Counted from the first letter of the stretch, positions 22,869-35,472 are shown. The stretch: DNA of 64,000 bases from Ilex aquifolium (GCA_951799425.1 OX637394.1:50843142-50907141), one strand, 5' to 3'. Notes: a model not told the origin generated them from the letters alone. Numbers and translations are program-made.

Positions 22869-25800
22869 TTAGACAGCATTTGAGGGATCATCAGCACCTG
22901 ACCCTTCTCTGTTGTCTTCAGTGCTCTTTGGTTTCAGAGAAGAAGATAAACCTTGTTTTGGAAGCTGGACACTTGTTGTCTCTTTCGACTCCCTTAGGTT
23001 AAGTGATGTATAAACTGACATTCCACAAAGAGCTGCAACAGCTCCACAGATGCTCACAAAGCCAGGATCTGAGTTAAATAGTAAGTAGCCTCCAAGTAAG
23101 ATGACACAAGATTTGAATTGTCCTAAAACAGCATGCGAGGTTGCAGAAGTGGCACTGCACAATTAAAGCCAATAACTTGTTAATTAAAAAGGAAAGAACC
23201 TAGTTAGAAATGTTACATATTCTTGTATTTTACGCCGCTTTTATGCGTTATTTGGATTAAAGGATGTAAGTAATGAATTTGAAAATGGAATCTCTCACCC
23301 AAGTGCCAAAGCTCCGGACCATTGCAAGAGAAATCCAAATACAGCCGATATGAGAACAGCAGTTGTGTTATAGAGATCCCACTTGAAGGATAAGGCGTCT
23401 GGGGGGTCTATCCACCGCATAAGAGGTAACAAAAACAAGATTGTGATTGGGGTAGTTTTCCACATCAACCTACACTCATATATAGTCCTTCATAAATTTA
23501 AGCATAGTGCTTAGGCTTTCACACCACAGAACACAAAAAGAGGTTGGCATATACTTACGCAAGAGCATTCCAATTTTTTTGCTGTTGGAGATTAGACCAG
23601 AGGATTTTATTTGTAGCGCTTGGGATAACCCATACAACTGCAATACAAGCACCGAATAAGTTGAATTCTAAATCAGCGCCAGTTGCAACTGCCACACCTA
23701 CAGAGACAACAGCCAGAGCCAGAACCTGGATCATATATAGATCAGTAAAGAATCAAATGTCATAAGCCTTTTTCAAATTCTCGTAAACATATAGAAGTAA
23801 TTTGTATCCAGGTAAAGAGAAAGAACTTGTAGGGAAATCCAAACTAACCTTCTTAAATGAGATGATTTTTCTGAAGAGAATGAACTCTGCAACAACAATG
23901 GTTGGAGTGACAGAAATCTTAGCCATCTGATAGAAACCAACACTGCAAATGATCAGCAGAATAGTCAGAAAACAAGAGACAGTAGTAAAAGGTTAGGCTA
24001 CGAAAAAAGTTTTAGACAGAATTACAGACGGGGACCTGTTATGCATTAGACTAGTGTTAGCAAGGCCATTGGAAAGAGCCATGATAGCACCCAAAACAAA
24101 CAGTGAACGGTAAGGTGTAGATCTAGAAGGAGGAGATGCAGGAAGCAAAGAGAATGCCTTGAAAATGGCAAGTAGAACCCAAGCAGTGGAGTAGTGGATT
24201 AATGTGAGAAAGATTGGGAAGTTAAATCCAACTTTCACCATCACCTGTAAGCACAAATGAAGCTGCATATTAGATTGATTGAAATTTGAGCAAGATCTAC
24301 GTTTTGAAAATTTGAGTGCACTTGGAGTTTTATCTTGATTCTAATACATGAACTACATTTACAAAAGCATATACACAATCATCACAAGAAAAGGAAGTAT
24401 GGACCAGTTTGTTTAACATAATTATTCCAACAGAAACCACGAAATTGAAGGTCATTGCCACAGCTTGCCAACCAAATCGTTGCTGTTGGCGCTTTGCTCC
24501 CTCAGAAGTTCGTAGCTCATTGTATAGCGAACCTCTAAGTTCTTCCAATGCTCGACCTGATAATTTTAAAGCAGGAAAAGTAAAAATTCTCATGAGAAAT
24601 AAAGCTTGGACAGTAAAACTATTTGGTATCTAATAATCAACTTCTGTGAAGAGAAGTCAACAGTAATCATAAATCCAATCATACAAGTGCTACTGTCAAA
24701 AGGTTGAATGAAAAAAATGAAATTTTACAAAAGAATTAATAGCACAGTGCATAGCTTTTGGAAAAAAAGTAAAATAAAAAGATTGAAATTTTGGATTCAT
24801 GGTTGCTATGTACCGTATAGCCTGCTATAATTGCAGGTAATGAGGCTAACATAAAGTTATCGATCTTGATCATAATTTCAATAATACTTATCCTTTGCAA
24901 CTCACATAGTATTGAAGACCAACCTTCCAGCAATATGCTACATCCAAATTAACTCTATATTCAATTAGTTAATGTATTCTACTTCTTGGTATCTTGAGGG
25001 ACAAAAAAAAAAAGAAGACCAATGACAGATACTGCATTGCTAAAATCCATCAACAAATCAATACATTCAAGATCAAACAACAAAACAGCATCACCAAAAT
25101 TGTGTATCAAGATTCTGAATGCTAGCTGTTAAGAGCGAAAAATACAGATTACAAGCTAAACGAGAAGTAAAATGTAGGCATAATAATCACAATATCCCAG
25201 TTAGTTGAATCAGCATTGCGTTTCTCAGGATAACAATATTAACATGTTTCGCTCTTAACCATGAGTATTCAGAATCAACTAAGCACAAAGTATGAAATCA
25301 CAGACCCATTTAACTGACCTAATATTTCATTGAATTAGCATAAAACAAAACCTAACCCACAAAGTAAATATGATTACTGGCGAAATTATTCGAATATTTT
25401 TGAAGAAAAAACCAGAACCTCATATCACATCTGCAATAAATAAATTGGGACAAGTCATTCTACGTTACTCCAGTTCTCTTTTGGAGTTTTTCTGTAAGAG
25501 AGAATAGGGAGTAAGACTGAAATGGCCATATGGCTTCCAAATTCTTTTTGAAACATATGTTAATTGAACTAATAGATGCCAGGTGAGGGCTTAAAGGCAC
25601 TATTCACATAGGGTCCCTGGACACACATTTTTCCTCGGGCCGGGCAGATTTTCCTATAAATAGGGGGCTCGGGCCTTTTGGGGGGATGAAGGGCAGCGCT
25701 TAACAGAAAGAAAAGAGTTTTCTCTGCAACACTTTCACCATGATCCACTTGCTTTATTTGAACATGAAAGATAGGGAAAAAAAAGCAAACATGTTACATG

Positions 25801-26001
25801 CATAGAGATATTTCCCAATCATTCAAGGAGGATGAAACATACATAACCAACATATCAAACTCCAAATGCAGTACATATAATTCGAGAGATCCAAGTATAG
25901 AACTCAGGAAATCGAACAAAACCTGCTTCGCCTGCATCGCTATCTTTTCGTTTGATAAACCTTCTACCAGCTTTCCCTAACAAAGAACTGAACAAGCCCA
26001 T
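22869..26001 (-). CDS. Nucleotide-sugar transporter (TPT/NST family), seven exons
   Basis: Minus-strand model: 25923-26001, 24405-24556, 24036-24244, 23849-23942, 23559-23725, 23299-23469, 22869-23154. All junctions are GT-AG and in phase; 1158 nt, 385 aa. The protein starts MGLFSSLLG, has a cytosolic basic segment (RRFIKRKDSDAGEAG, ELRTSEGAKRQQQRF), then about ten hydrophobic helices beginning VAMTFNFVVSVGIIMLNKLV. Family signatures include FPIFLTLIHYSTAW, NSVGFYQMAKISVTPTIVVAE, LLQWSGALALGATSATSHAV and LGQFKSCVILLGGYLLF. Drug/metabolite-superfamily antiporters of this kind carry nucleotide sugars into the Golgi or ER in exchange for the nucleoside monophosphate. The closest plant group is that of UDP-GlcNAc-transporter-like or uncharacterised NSTs; substrate is not readable from sequence. 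Helix 5/6 reads VAVATGADLEFN where relatives I recall have VTD. The gene converges on the GIP1-like gene; intron 1 is 1.37 kb. Confidence 0.88.
25600..25700 (+). other. LTR-promoter-like patch inside transporter intron 1
   Basis: GC-richer DNA (CCTCGGGCCGGGCAG) followed by CCTATAAATAGGGGGCTCGG and GGGGGGATGAAGGGCAGCG contrasts with the AT-rich intron. It resembles the TATA and start region of an LTR or MITE, sense on plus and therefore antisense to the gene. No borders were found. Confidence 0.3.
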
Positions 26002-27022
26002 TGCCACCCACAATGAAAATCATCTGTCAGAAAAATAGCAATCGAAAATACCCATTTACATAATGATAATGATGATCAAAGAATGAAAAGAATCGCATGA
26101 ATGATGAATGAGAAGGATGTATTGGTGGAGGTTAAGTGTAATGATAGTATAGTTATGAGGAAGAGCACTGTGATAAAACAATGCGTGACAGACTAGGTAT
26201 TGCTAACAATCCCAACAATCCAGTCACATTATAATACCTTAAAAAATAAGTTAGATTACAAGTCTTCGAGGGGATTGAGGAAGCATTTATGAGAAACAGT
26301 CAAAGCGATGTTCTCTAAATAAGGGATCCTGGATCTGGCTCCTCTCACGTGAGATGGCTCCACTTGATTCCAATTCCACTATTTTTTTTTTTTCAACTGT
26401 TATGAGTGTTCGAGTCAGTTTACGTTCACCTCTACTAATCTAGTTATCAAAAGCAAGTCATCTACTACGGGACTAGAGTATTTATAAGAGATAAATCTTT
26501 CATGACTTGGCCTCAAAGGGTTTCCAATATTTGAATTCAAGACGGTTGAATTTATAATTCGTTTTTATTATCACTTGAACTAGTGATTATTCTAATATTC
26601 ACTTTAACCATATTTTTCTAATTTTTTCATTTTAATTATTTAAGCCACCTATTTTCGTCCATTTTTTTTTGTTAGTATTTTCATCCGCATGTGACCATAG
26701 TTCAAGATTCTCATTTTGTATCTTTAAAGATTAATTTTTTCACATTATACCTTCAAAGATTAAATCTATAATATAAAACAGGACGGCTTCAACAAGCCGA
26801 TCCAACGGCCACAAATCATTTCATCTAATGGTCCACAAATCTTCTCATTTCTCCAGAAATTCATCATTTTTCACGTACAATTTTTTTTAAAAATCTGACC
26901 AATTCAATCATTTCACCTGGCCTCAGTCACTTCACCTGCCTACAGGTTTTTTTTTTTTTTCCCCCCTCCCTTCTGTCAGACAAGAGGCCATCTTTTTTTT
27001 TTCCCCACCGTTACTCCTTACC

Positions 27023-27059
<37 letters not shown>

Positions 27060-27179
27060 TGTTTCTTCTTACCAGCAACACCACCGCCACCGCCATTTCG
27101 TCAGCCACACCACCACCGCCCCAGCGACACCAACACCACCACCACGACCGCCGCTGCTAACCCCTCCCAGGTATGCCTC

Positions 27180-27216
<37 letters not shown>

Positions 27217-27394
27217 CCATCTTACCCCCACCTCTTCTCTGCCCTCTTCTACTAAACATCACCCCCACTTCTTCTCTGCCCCCTCTATGCTCTCGCTCAC
27301 TTCACACCCACAGCGCACAACACACAAATACACACTCATCACCCACACTCACCCACACACAAATCGCACACACACACAAACAAACCCAGACCCA
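26002..27394. other. Upstream of transporter; Helitron-like motif and microsatellites
   Basis: Contains the likely promoter and 5' leader of the transporter (minus strand, 26002 onward). Later, a possible Helitron 5' end begins at 26765 (A then TCTATAATATAAAACAGGAC, followed by GCCGATCCAACGGCC), with no matching 3' end found. CT/GT microsatellites lie at 27023-27062 and CT/CA at 27180-27215. The Athila element is inserted at 27394/27395 next to a CA-rich tract. Confidence 0.4.
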
Positions 27395-28978
27395 TGATTA
27401 GCACTCAAAAATAGCATATTGTTACGCTCTTTTTGGACTAATTATACTTTGATGGAGTTTAAATGATGATATTTTAGGTTCTAAAGTGAAGGAAAGTCCA
27501 AAGGCATCCAAGAAATACATTTGAGGGACAAATGCCGAATTAACGCAAGACCAAGGGAGCAATATCAGGAGAATGCAAAGAATGAAGGACAACGTGTAAT
27601 AAAAGCATTTGAAAAATCAGCATGCATGCAACCACCGTCCATTTGCCCACTTGCCCACTTGCCCACTTGCATTCTTAAGCTTATAAATAGGCTGCTCCTT
27701 CTGCATTTCAAAGGGATCTGAAGGTGGAATCGGTGGAAAAACCAAGAGAGGAACTAAGAGTTAGGAGAGATTTTAGAAGAGTTTTTAGAGAGCAAAATTT
27801 CTTTCATCTTTTGTAGTTTCCATTTCAATTCATGTATTGAAGATTTTATGCTTATGTTCTTATGGTAAGAGTTCTTTCTTATAATTGTCTTTTCTTTATA
27901 GCTTTTATATTTACTTGCTTATATAAATATAATGGAAGGCTGAGCCTCCTCTACTAAGTGTTTTCTTTTATGTTTTTATTATCTCTTGGTTGTGAATTAA
28001 ACACCAAGTAGTTAGTGTTTTTTCTTTTATGTATTTTCATCTCTTGGTTGTGAATTAAACACCAAGTATTTATTGCTTTCTTTTAATTTAAGTATTGTTT
28101 TCTTTTACTTCCATTGTTGGAGCTTCCTTCTTCCCCTTAGAGGAGTGAAACTCTTCCACTTTTCTAGAGCTTTACCAAAGCCGTGAAGGGTGGAATGTGA
28201 TTCACTATTCTTTGTCGAAGATCGGCTCTTTGTTTAGCTATTTTACTTTAAAGCATTTCACTTCTAGTGCTTGAGCATTTTACTTTGTAACACCTTTTGG
28301 GGATGAGTACCATTCATCATTCTAGCTTTACCATAGCTATGAAGGGTGAGTAGTCCTCATTCACTCTTTGGGAAGGGATGATAGATATGTAAAAGATTAA
28401 TCCGGACATTATGTTTGTGTATCACCTTTATGCTTAAATGTTCTATACTCCACTTGATTTTTGGGTGATTGAATGCACCTAGCAAAGTAAAGGTACTTTG
28501 TATAATCAACGGATCTTTCTATGATAAATGGATGACTCCTACATGGAAAGATCCATTGATTCAAGGCAAGTACCCTAACTAACTCTTCATGACAAAATTT
28601 CAATGTCCACCATTATTGCACTTCATTCCTATCTTCCGATTAATTTGCCGTTGACACGGGAGTTAATTGAGTTATAAAGCATAAACATAATGCACCGGAT
28701 AATCAACTACATATTCTGATTCCCGAACCAAAGAGTGTTTGTTACATTTAATCATCTTATATTTTGTCTAGAAAAATACCCATTGGAAAGAATTTTACAT
28801 TCTATCCAAAACTTCCCACAACTTCAAAATCATAATATTTCCAGTTACAAGTCTTTCTCACTATTTACTTCAAAGAACACCAACCATAGTTCCCTGAGGA
28901 TTCGACTCTGGACTCAAACCAGATTATTACTACAACTTGACCGCCTGCACTTGGGTGTACACATTTCGGATCAAGTCA
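27395..28978 (+). repeat. LTR1 of Athila element
   Basis: Starts TGATTAGCACTC and ends GGATCAAGTCA; 1584 bp. It contains a TATA-like CTTATAAATAGGC at about 27679. It has the same length and nearly the same sequence as inverted LTR2. An 80-95 aa open frame near the end recurs in all three LTRs but looks incidental. Confidence 0.9.
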
Positions 28979-28984
28979 AGTTTT

Positions 28985-29002
28985 TGGCGCCGTTGCCGGG
29001 GA
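28985..29002 (+). other. Primer-binding site, tRNA-Asp
   Basis: TGGCGCCGTTGCCGGGGA, 6 bp after LTR1, is the perfect complement of the 3' end (18 nt including CCA) of plant tRNA-Asp(GUC). This primer is typical of Athila elements. Confidence 0.85.
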
Positions 29003-29108
29003 ATCATAAAAGGTGTTTTTTTTAGAAAAAAGTGAAAAAAAAAAAAAAAAAACCTCTCTTTTAGTATATATTTTTGCCTTATTGTGAACACATTTGTTTT
29101 TTTTTTTT

Positions 29109-29873
29109 ATGACTGACATCAAACGTCTCTTTCAAAATTTGCCTGTTGAATCTTCTGGGTCTGTAAATCAACTTGAACCACCTTCACCCAAATCAGAAGC
29201 CGATTCTTGTAACTTCAATATGGCAAATATTGATAGGCAGGGTGAAGATCATGTGAGAGAGGGGGAAGTACCCAACATTCGAACATTGCGGGATTACTTA
29301 CATCCCACAAGGAATAATGTCCCCTCTTGTTTTATTTTTCCTGAAAATGCTCCCCTCTTTACTGTAAAGCCGGGGACAGTGCATTTATTGCCCGTGTTTC
29401 ATGGATTGGATACAGAAAATCCGTATCTGCATATCAAAGACTTCGAAGAAGTGTGTGGAACATTTCAAGACAATTCTGAATTGACAAAAATGAAATTGTT
29501 TTCTTTCTCTTTGAGGGATAAAGCCAAACAATGGTTACATTCTTTAAAATCTCTTTCAATCCCTAATTGGCAGGCTCTACAGAATGAATTTTTCAGAAAA
29601 TTCTTTCCTCTGCACCGCACTAATACACTCAAAAGACAAATCATGAATTTTTCGATCAAAGAAGGGGAAACTTTTTATCAAAGCTGGGAGAGATTCAAAG
29701 ATCTTCTCCAATCTTGTCCACACCATGCTTTTGAAAATTGGACTTTGGTAGGATTTTTCTATGACTCCTTGCCCACTAGGTTACGACAGTTTGTCGAAAT
29801 GATGGCTCAAGGAGAGTTCATGGGAAAAAGTCCGGAGGAGGCATTCAATTTTTTTGATACCATATCAAAAACT
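29109..29873 (+). pseudogene. gag: Athila gag, truncated by inverted LTR
   Basis: The 255 remaining codons begin MTDIKRLFQNLP. The retrotransposon Gag domain is clear: FHGLDTENPYLHIKDFEEVC, FSLRDKAKQWLHSL, then FFRKFFPLHRTNTLKRQI and GETFYQSWERFKDLLQSCPH, ending near GFFYDSLPTRLRQFVE and SPEEAFNFFDTIS. The frame stops at 29874-29876 only because the inverted LTR2 begins there with TGA. Everything after (rest of gag including any zinc knuckle, protease) is absent from this copy, so it cannot give a full Gag-Pol. It is the only gag in the composite. Confidence 0.85.
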
Positions 29874-31457
29874 TGACTTGATCCGAAATGTGTACACCCA
29901 AGTGCAGGCGGTCAAGTTGTAGTAATAATCTGGTTTGAGTCCAGAGTCGAATCCTCAGGGAACTATGGTTGGTGTTCTTTGAAGTAAATAGTGAGAAAGA
30001 CTTGTAACTGGAAATATTATGATTTTGAAGTTGTGGGAAGTTTTGGATAGAATGTAAAATTCTTTCCAATGGGTATTTTTCTAGACAAAATATAAGATGA
30101 TTAAATGTAACAAACACTCTTTGGTTCGGGAATCAGAATATGTAGTTGATTATCCGGTGCATTATGTTTATGCTTTATAACTCAATTAACTCCCGTGTCA
30201 ACGGCAAATTAATCGGAAGATAGGAATGAAGTGCAATAATGGTGGACATTGAAATTTTGTCATGAAGAGTTAGTTAGGGTACTTGCCTTGAATCAATGGA
30301 TCTTTCCATGTAGGAGTCATCCATTTATCATAGAAAGATCCGTTGATTATACAAAGTACCTTTACTTTGCTAGGTGCATTCAATCACTCAAAAATCAAGT
30401 GGAGTATAGAACATTTAAGCATAAAGGTGATACACAAACATAATGTCCGGATTAATCTTTTACATATCTATCATCCCTTCCCAAAGAGTGAATGAGGACT
30501 ACTCACCCTTCATAGCTATGGTAAAGCTAGAATGATGAATGGTACTCATCCCCAAAAGGTGTTACAAAGTAAAATGCTCAAGCACTAGAAGTGAAATGCT
30601 TTAAAGTAAAATAGCTAAACAAAGAGCCGATCTTCGACAAAGAATAGTGAATCACATTCCACCCTTCACGGCTTTGGTAAAGCTCTAGAAAAGTGGAAGA
30701 GTTTCACTCCTCTAAGGGGAAGAAGGAAGCTCCAACAATGGAAGTAAAAGAAAACAATACTTAAATTAAAAGAAAGCAATAAATACTTGGTGTTTAATTC
30801 ACAACCAAGAGATGAAAATACATAAAAGAAAAAACACTAACTACTTGGTGTTTAATTCACAACCAAGAGATAATAAAAACATAAAAGAAAACACTTAGTA
30901 GAGGAGGCTCAGCCTTCCATTATATTTATATAAGCAAGTAAATATAAAAGCTATAAAGAAAAGACAATTATAAGAAAGAACTCTTACCATAAGAACATAA
31001 GCATAAAATCTTCAATACATGAATTGAAATGGAAACTACAAAAGATGAAAGAAATTTTGCTCTCTAAAAACTCTTCTAAAATCTCTCCTAACTCTTAGTT
31101 CCTCTCTTGGTTTTTCCACCGATTCCACCTTCAGATCCCTTTGAAATGCAGAAGGAGCAGCCTATTTATAAGCTTAAGAATGCAAGTGGGCAAGTGGGCA
31201 AGTGGGCAAATGGACGGTGGTTGCATGCATGCTGATTTTTCAAATGCTTTTATTACACGTTGTTCTTCATTCTTTGCATTCTCCTGATATTGCTCCCTTG
31301 GTCTTGCGTTAATTCGGCATTTGTCCCTCAAATGTATTTCTTGGATGCCTTTGGACTTTCCTTCACTTTAGAACCTAAAATATCATCATTTAAACTCCAT
31401 CAAAGTATAATTAGTCCCAAAAGAGCGTAACAATATGCTATTTTTGAGTGCTAATCA
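29874..31457 (-). repeat. LTR2, inverted
   Basis: Exact inverted LTR from TGACTTGATCC to GAGTGCTAATCA, 1584 bp, retaining both terminal dinucleotides. On the minus strand it is the 3' LTR of the inverted half: the polypurine tract (31458-31470) abuts its outer side. The left terminus is joined base-exactly to gag. Confidence 0.9.
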
Positions 31458-33342
31458 CACTCCCCAACCTAAACATTGCTGGTCTCTAGCAATAAGATGG
31501 TAATGAAATGTAAATTTATTCCTAATGCCTTTTTCGTAGGTATCCGGTTGCATTTAGCACATGCAACATGCCGTTAAACCCCTAGGTGATTCCTAGTGGA
31601 CGAGTTTTGTCTCGTGAAGGTTTTCAGTGAAGCTACCTACAAACTCCATTTGAAAAAATGTGTATATGCATTAGCACCATGATAGCTGAGACGCCGAATT
31701 TTTTTTTTTTTTTTTAGCAAAATAAAACACTTCTCTGTCATTGGTACGTAATATATGCAAAAATAAACACTTGTTATATTGGTATTTGAAATTCCCTATG
31801 TAGTAAGAATGATCATTCTAGCAACAAGAATTGTTATATAACAAACACTCCACTTTACTACCTTCCATGGATAGCTTCGATTTCACAAACCTCTCGTAGA
31901 ATGCTCTCAGCAAAAATTCACTCCGATTATAGTGACTTGTCTCTCACGGGGCATGTGATCAGAAGGTGGCCAATCGAAAAATCACATGCACAATTAGGAA
32001 GGGAGTGAAGTTTAAGGAAACAAACTAATCATGTTTGGCATAATCTCATGAAGGAATATTGATGCAATTTAAAGAAATACTATTTTCCATACCCCAATTT
32101 TGATTGACAACACACGCATGTAACAGACTTGAGATCAATTAGGGTTTTTCATAGGTTGTAGCGTGGCCAGAGGTCAGTGGCTAATGAAATGACGTCAATG
32201 ATTTTCAAAAGCTATCCTTTCATTCTGTAATGTAACACACTTCTTTCTAGCTTTTCGACATTTTGCCCAGAAATGATTTTTTTTTTTTTTTTATTTGTTC
32301 CCATTGATTCTCCTCCTTGTCATCGAAAAGTAATCTCCACAGTTTTCCCCATTTCTTTGCATTTCTGTGTCATATTGATTTATAAGAATGTGCAAGAAAA
32401 TTAGATAGCAATGGTGTGTCCAGTATGTTTTCTTGTGGCTTGGTAAATATTTGGGTTTATCAAAGAAGAAATCATACATTGAGGGCTCAAACATGGCTGA
32501 CTAGGGAAATAATTTTGCAGAAAAAAATGGCTAAGGCTCAATATCAAATCAAAGATGGCCTAAAATCCTTTCTCAAGTATGTGAACATGTATGTGTCGTA
32601 TGAACAGATTTCTTGGGGATATGTCAACAGATTACCTTACTTGCTTCAATCAAAGCAAATTTAATGAGATTATTCAAAAATAGAGAGTGAAAGACCTTAC
32701 TTGAATAAATCTTAATTATCTCTCAAAAGTATGATAAGGCTCAAAACTTACCATGGTATTCTTTATCATCTCCACTGGTAATGTCAGGTTTTTCATGGAA
32801 TGTCGGTTATATACCAATTCTATTTTCGAGTCTGGTCATTCTGTATCTTAAGAATAACAAATAGCAATATACATTTGACATTTAAGCATAGAGAAAATAC
32901 CATTTTTCAAGGAAGTGAGTTTTTTTTTTTTTTAAAGAAGAAGAAATAAAATTCAAAATTATAAACATACTCATTTATCTATGAAAATTGAAAGAAGACT
33001 AGATGCACCAATTAAACTTGAAAAACTATGGCGTCTCAGGATAAAATCCCTACCCACACTACAGGTTGGCATTTTAGGACATTCCTTACTCAGCCCACAT
33101 ACTCATTTATCTATGAAAATTGAAAGAAGATAAAATGCACAAATTGAACTTGGAAATTTATGGCGTCTCAGGATCAAATCCCTACCTACACTGTTAGTTG
33201 GTAGTTCGGGACGTTCCTTACTCGGCCCACATTTTTATTTCAACAACAAAACTTTGTACAAAACTATTTTACAAAAGAGTTCAGACCCTTAACCTTCATT
33301 CCAAAACACATTTTTCCACAGCTTTGTTTTTATAGTCAAAAT
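31458..33342 (-). other. 3' untranslated internal region, left arm
   Basis: PPT (minus-strand GGTTGGGGAGTG) at 31458-31470, then AT-rich sequence mirrored in 42163-44046. It contains the two about 132-bp tandem repeats (about 32964-33229). No long coding frame. Confidence 0.7.
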
Positions 33343-33768
33343 CTAATCCGAGTCATCGCTTGGATCTATGTCATTATCAGTGACCCTTCCAACTTCTTGT
33401 CGCACATAACTTGTAAGTCCTGGACTGGCATAAGATGGCGTGTCAGGATAATCCTTACTCAGCCCATACACTATCCAGTTTAATCGATCGGTTGCACGAC
33501 CCGAAATTGGTTCAGAACACTGATTATGTTTTTTCATATGAAATATCCTGCCACAATGGTAACAAGCACCCAGTCGTTTGGAACGACGATGTTTAGTAAA
33601 ATTGCTTCTGCCACACAATGGTTGTTGTTGTTTCTCTCGGATCTCAATTTTTCTCACATCCCTTGCTTTTCTCATTATCACAGCATGCACATCAGATGGG
33701 AAAATGCGTAGAACTCCTAGACTAAACCAAAAAAGTTTAGGATCCATGCTTGCTAAGACTAAAGACAT
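33343..33768 (-). CDS. Carlavirus-NABP-like Cys/Arg-rich protein, copy 2, left arm
   Basis: 141 aa (134 if the second ATG is used). It is the mirror copy of 41737-42162 and identical in predicted protein. Order: LFWFSLGVLRIFPSDVHAVI, basic stretch, CGRSNFTKHRRSKRLG, CX2CX4HX6C cluster (C-YH-C-GRIF-H-MKKHNQ-C), then EPISGRATDRLNW and GLSKDYPDTP, acidic tail ending DPSDDSD. The layout resembles the cysteine-rich nucleic-acid-binding protein of carlaviruses. See the right-arm entry for discussion. Expression from this orientation would need the cassette's own promoter or LTR2 read-through. Confidence 0.6.
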   Translation of the reverse strand: MSLVLASMDPKLFWFSLGVLRIFPSDVHAVIMRKARDVRKIEIREKQQQPLCGRSNFTKHRRSKRLGACYHCGRIFHMKKHNQCSEPISGRATDRLNWIVYGLSKDYPDTPSYASPGLTSYVRQEVGRVTDNDIDPSDDSD

Positions 33769-34309
33769 TCTATCTGGATTTTTAACGTCTGCCAGTCACA
33801 AAGACAGTTGAAGCTGCATCCGATGTGATCATGAAATACATGTACAAATACTTAAAAGAACACGATCCAGAAAAAATAAATTTTTTTTTTTTTTTTTTTT
33901 TTTTTTCAGATCTAAAACTAAAATTACAAATACGAAACTAGAGAAAGTATACCAAAATACAAGCGGAAGGAAGAAGATTTAGGATGAAACAAACAAATTA
34001 ACGAAGAAGGAATAAACCCAGAATACATAGGATTGAGGAGGATTATTTGGCAAATTATCAGATCTTACTGTAACAGCAATTACAACATAGTCATTGGAGG
34101 GCATAGCAAATTCACAAGGAATCTTATAAAGACAAATAGCCATGAGAATCACAAGCTGTAGATATCAAATTTCAAATATATATATAAATGAAATTACAAA
34201 CAAGCAATACTTACAACACTAGCACTAGTGGGCTAGTGGAGATAAGGTTGTAAGGTACAGATCTGTTCATCTGCCGAAACCTACAAACAAAATACAACAA
34301 TTACTCAAC

Positions 34310-34441
34310 TCAAGGAATATCTGGGTTTCTCTGGAAACTCCTCATCCTAAGTGTGAGAACACAAAGAGCACCCAGGTACACATACAAACATATAAGACAA
34401 ATTATTAAACAAAAGACTGGATCGTCGGCGTATATGGTCAT
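34310..34441 (-). CDS. Small one-membrane-segment ORF, copy 2, left arm
   Basis: 43 aa; mirror of 41064-41195. It starts MTIYADDPVFCLIICL, has a hydrophobic segment of about 20 residues, then RMRSFQRNPDIP. It is related to the 48 aa ORF of the other cassette (shared DDP, LY, R-F-NPD-P). Function unknown. Confidence 0.4.
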   Translation of the reverse strand: MTIYADDPVFCLIICLICLYVYLGALCVLTLRMRSFQRNPDIP

Positions 34442-35061
34442 GGATTTACAGGGGGTGAGTTGTTTTTACAGAGAACAGAAAGAACGACGACGAAGAAGAA
34501 GAGAAGAAAAAGAAAGAGAAGAAGAAGAAAAAGAGAAAAGGGGGGAACCAACACCGGTGATGGTGGAAGAAAAAGAAAAAGGTGGAAGGCCTAATAAAGG
34601 CATTCCTCAGAATTTTTTTTTTTTTTTTTTTTTAATATAAGAAAGTGTCGGCAGGAGCTGGCAGGCAGAAGAAAAGAAAAAAAAGAAGAAGAAAGGCAGT
34701 GGGAGGCCCCCCCCCTTTTTTTTTCTAACTTTACTTTCGGCAGTGTCGGCAGGCGCAATAATAGCAGCAGGCGCAATAATGGTGCATAGTAATAAAAATG
34801 AGTAGGGTAAGAGAACACCTCGTACTTGAGCTTTGACCCATGCACCGATATCTGAAACTAGGAACAACAAAATTATACAACAAAAGAAAGTGACATGCAT
34901 TAAAAATAACATTAATAAATAAAAGCAACTATACACTATTGTAGAAGGATTTTAGCAAAAACGTTCAAACGTGTTGTAACGTTCGAACGTCGAATCAAAA
35001 ATTTTTACAGACTCGGACCTTCAGCTTTCATTCCCAACCTCAGTACACTTTTCCACAGAGG

Positions 35062-35472
35062 TCAATCTGATTCCCCCTCCGTATCTGTGTAAAATGGACA
35101 ACCAGTAACTCTCCCAACTTCCTCTCTCACAAATCGGTTAAGCACAGTACCGGAATAGCATGGCGTATCAGGGTAATCCTTACTCAGCCCATGTTTTATC
35201 CAGTTTAATCGATCAGTTGCGCGACCGGAAATTGGTTCAGAACATTTGTTGTATCTTTTCTCATGAAAGTATCTGCCACACTGTTTACAGGCACCAAGTC
35301 GTGTAGCACGACGACGTTTAGAATAACTGCTTCGGCCACAGAGGGGTTTCGCTTGTCTTTTTTTGATTTCAGCCTTCCTTACTAATCTTGCTTTTCTCAT
35401 GATCATGGTATGTACATCAGATGGAAAAGTACGTAGGACTCCTAGACTAAACCAAAAAAGATTTACATCCAT
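35062..35472 (-). CDS. Carlavirus-NABP-like Cys/Arg-rich protein, copy 1, left arm
   Basis: 136 aa from ATG at 35472; mirror of 40032-40442 with identical predicted protein. It begins MDVNLFWFSLGVLRTFPSDV, then CGRSSYSKRRRATRLG and the CX2CX4HX6C cluster (C-KQ-C-GRYF-H-EKRYNK-C), EPISGRATDRLNW and GLSKDYPDTP. See the right-arm entry. Confidence 0.6.
   Translation of the reverse strand: MDVNLFWFSLGVLRTFPSDVHTMIMRKARLVRKAEIKKRQAKPLCGRSSYSKRRRATRLGACKQCGRYFHEKRYNKCSEPISGRATDRLNWIKHGLSKDYPDTPCYSGTVLNRFVREEVGRVTGCPFYTDTEGESD

Noticed and set aside
28735..29025. About 85-residue frame repeated in all three LTRs
   Set aside because: Recurs only because the LTR is repeated; lies at the LTR 3' end and has no coding signature.
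34353..34640. Glu/Arg/Lys-rich frames and their mirror at 40715-41152
   Set aside because: Antisense of the pyrimidine-rich leaders and homopolymers of the Athila 3' region.
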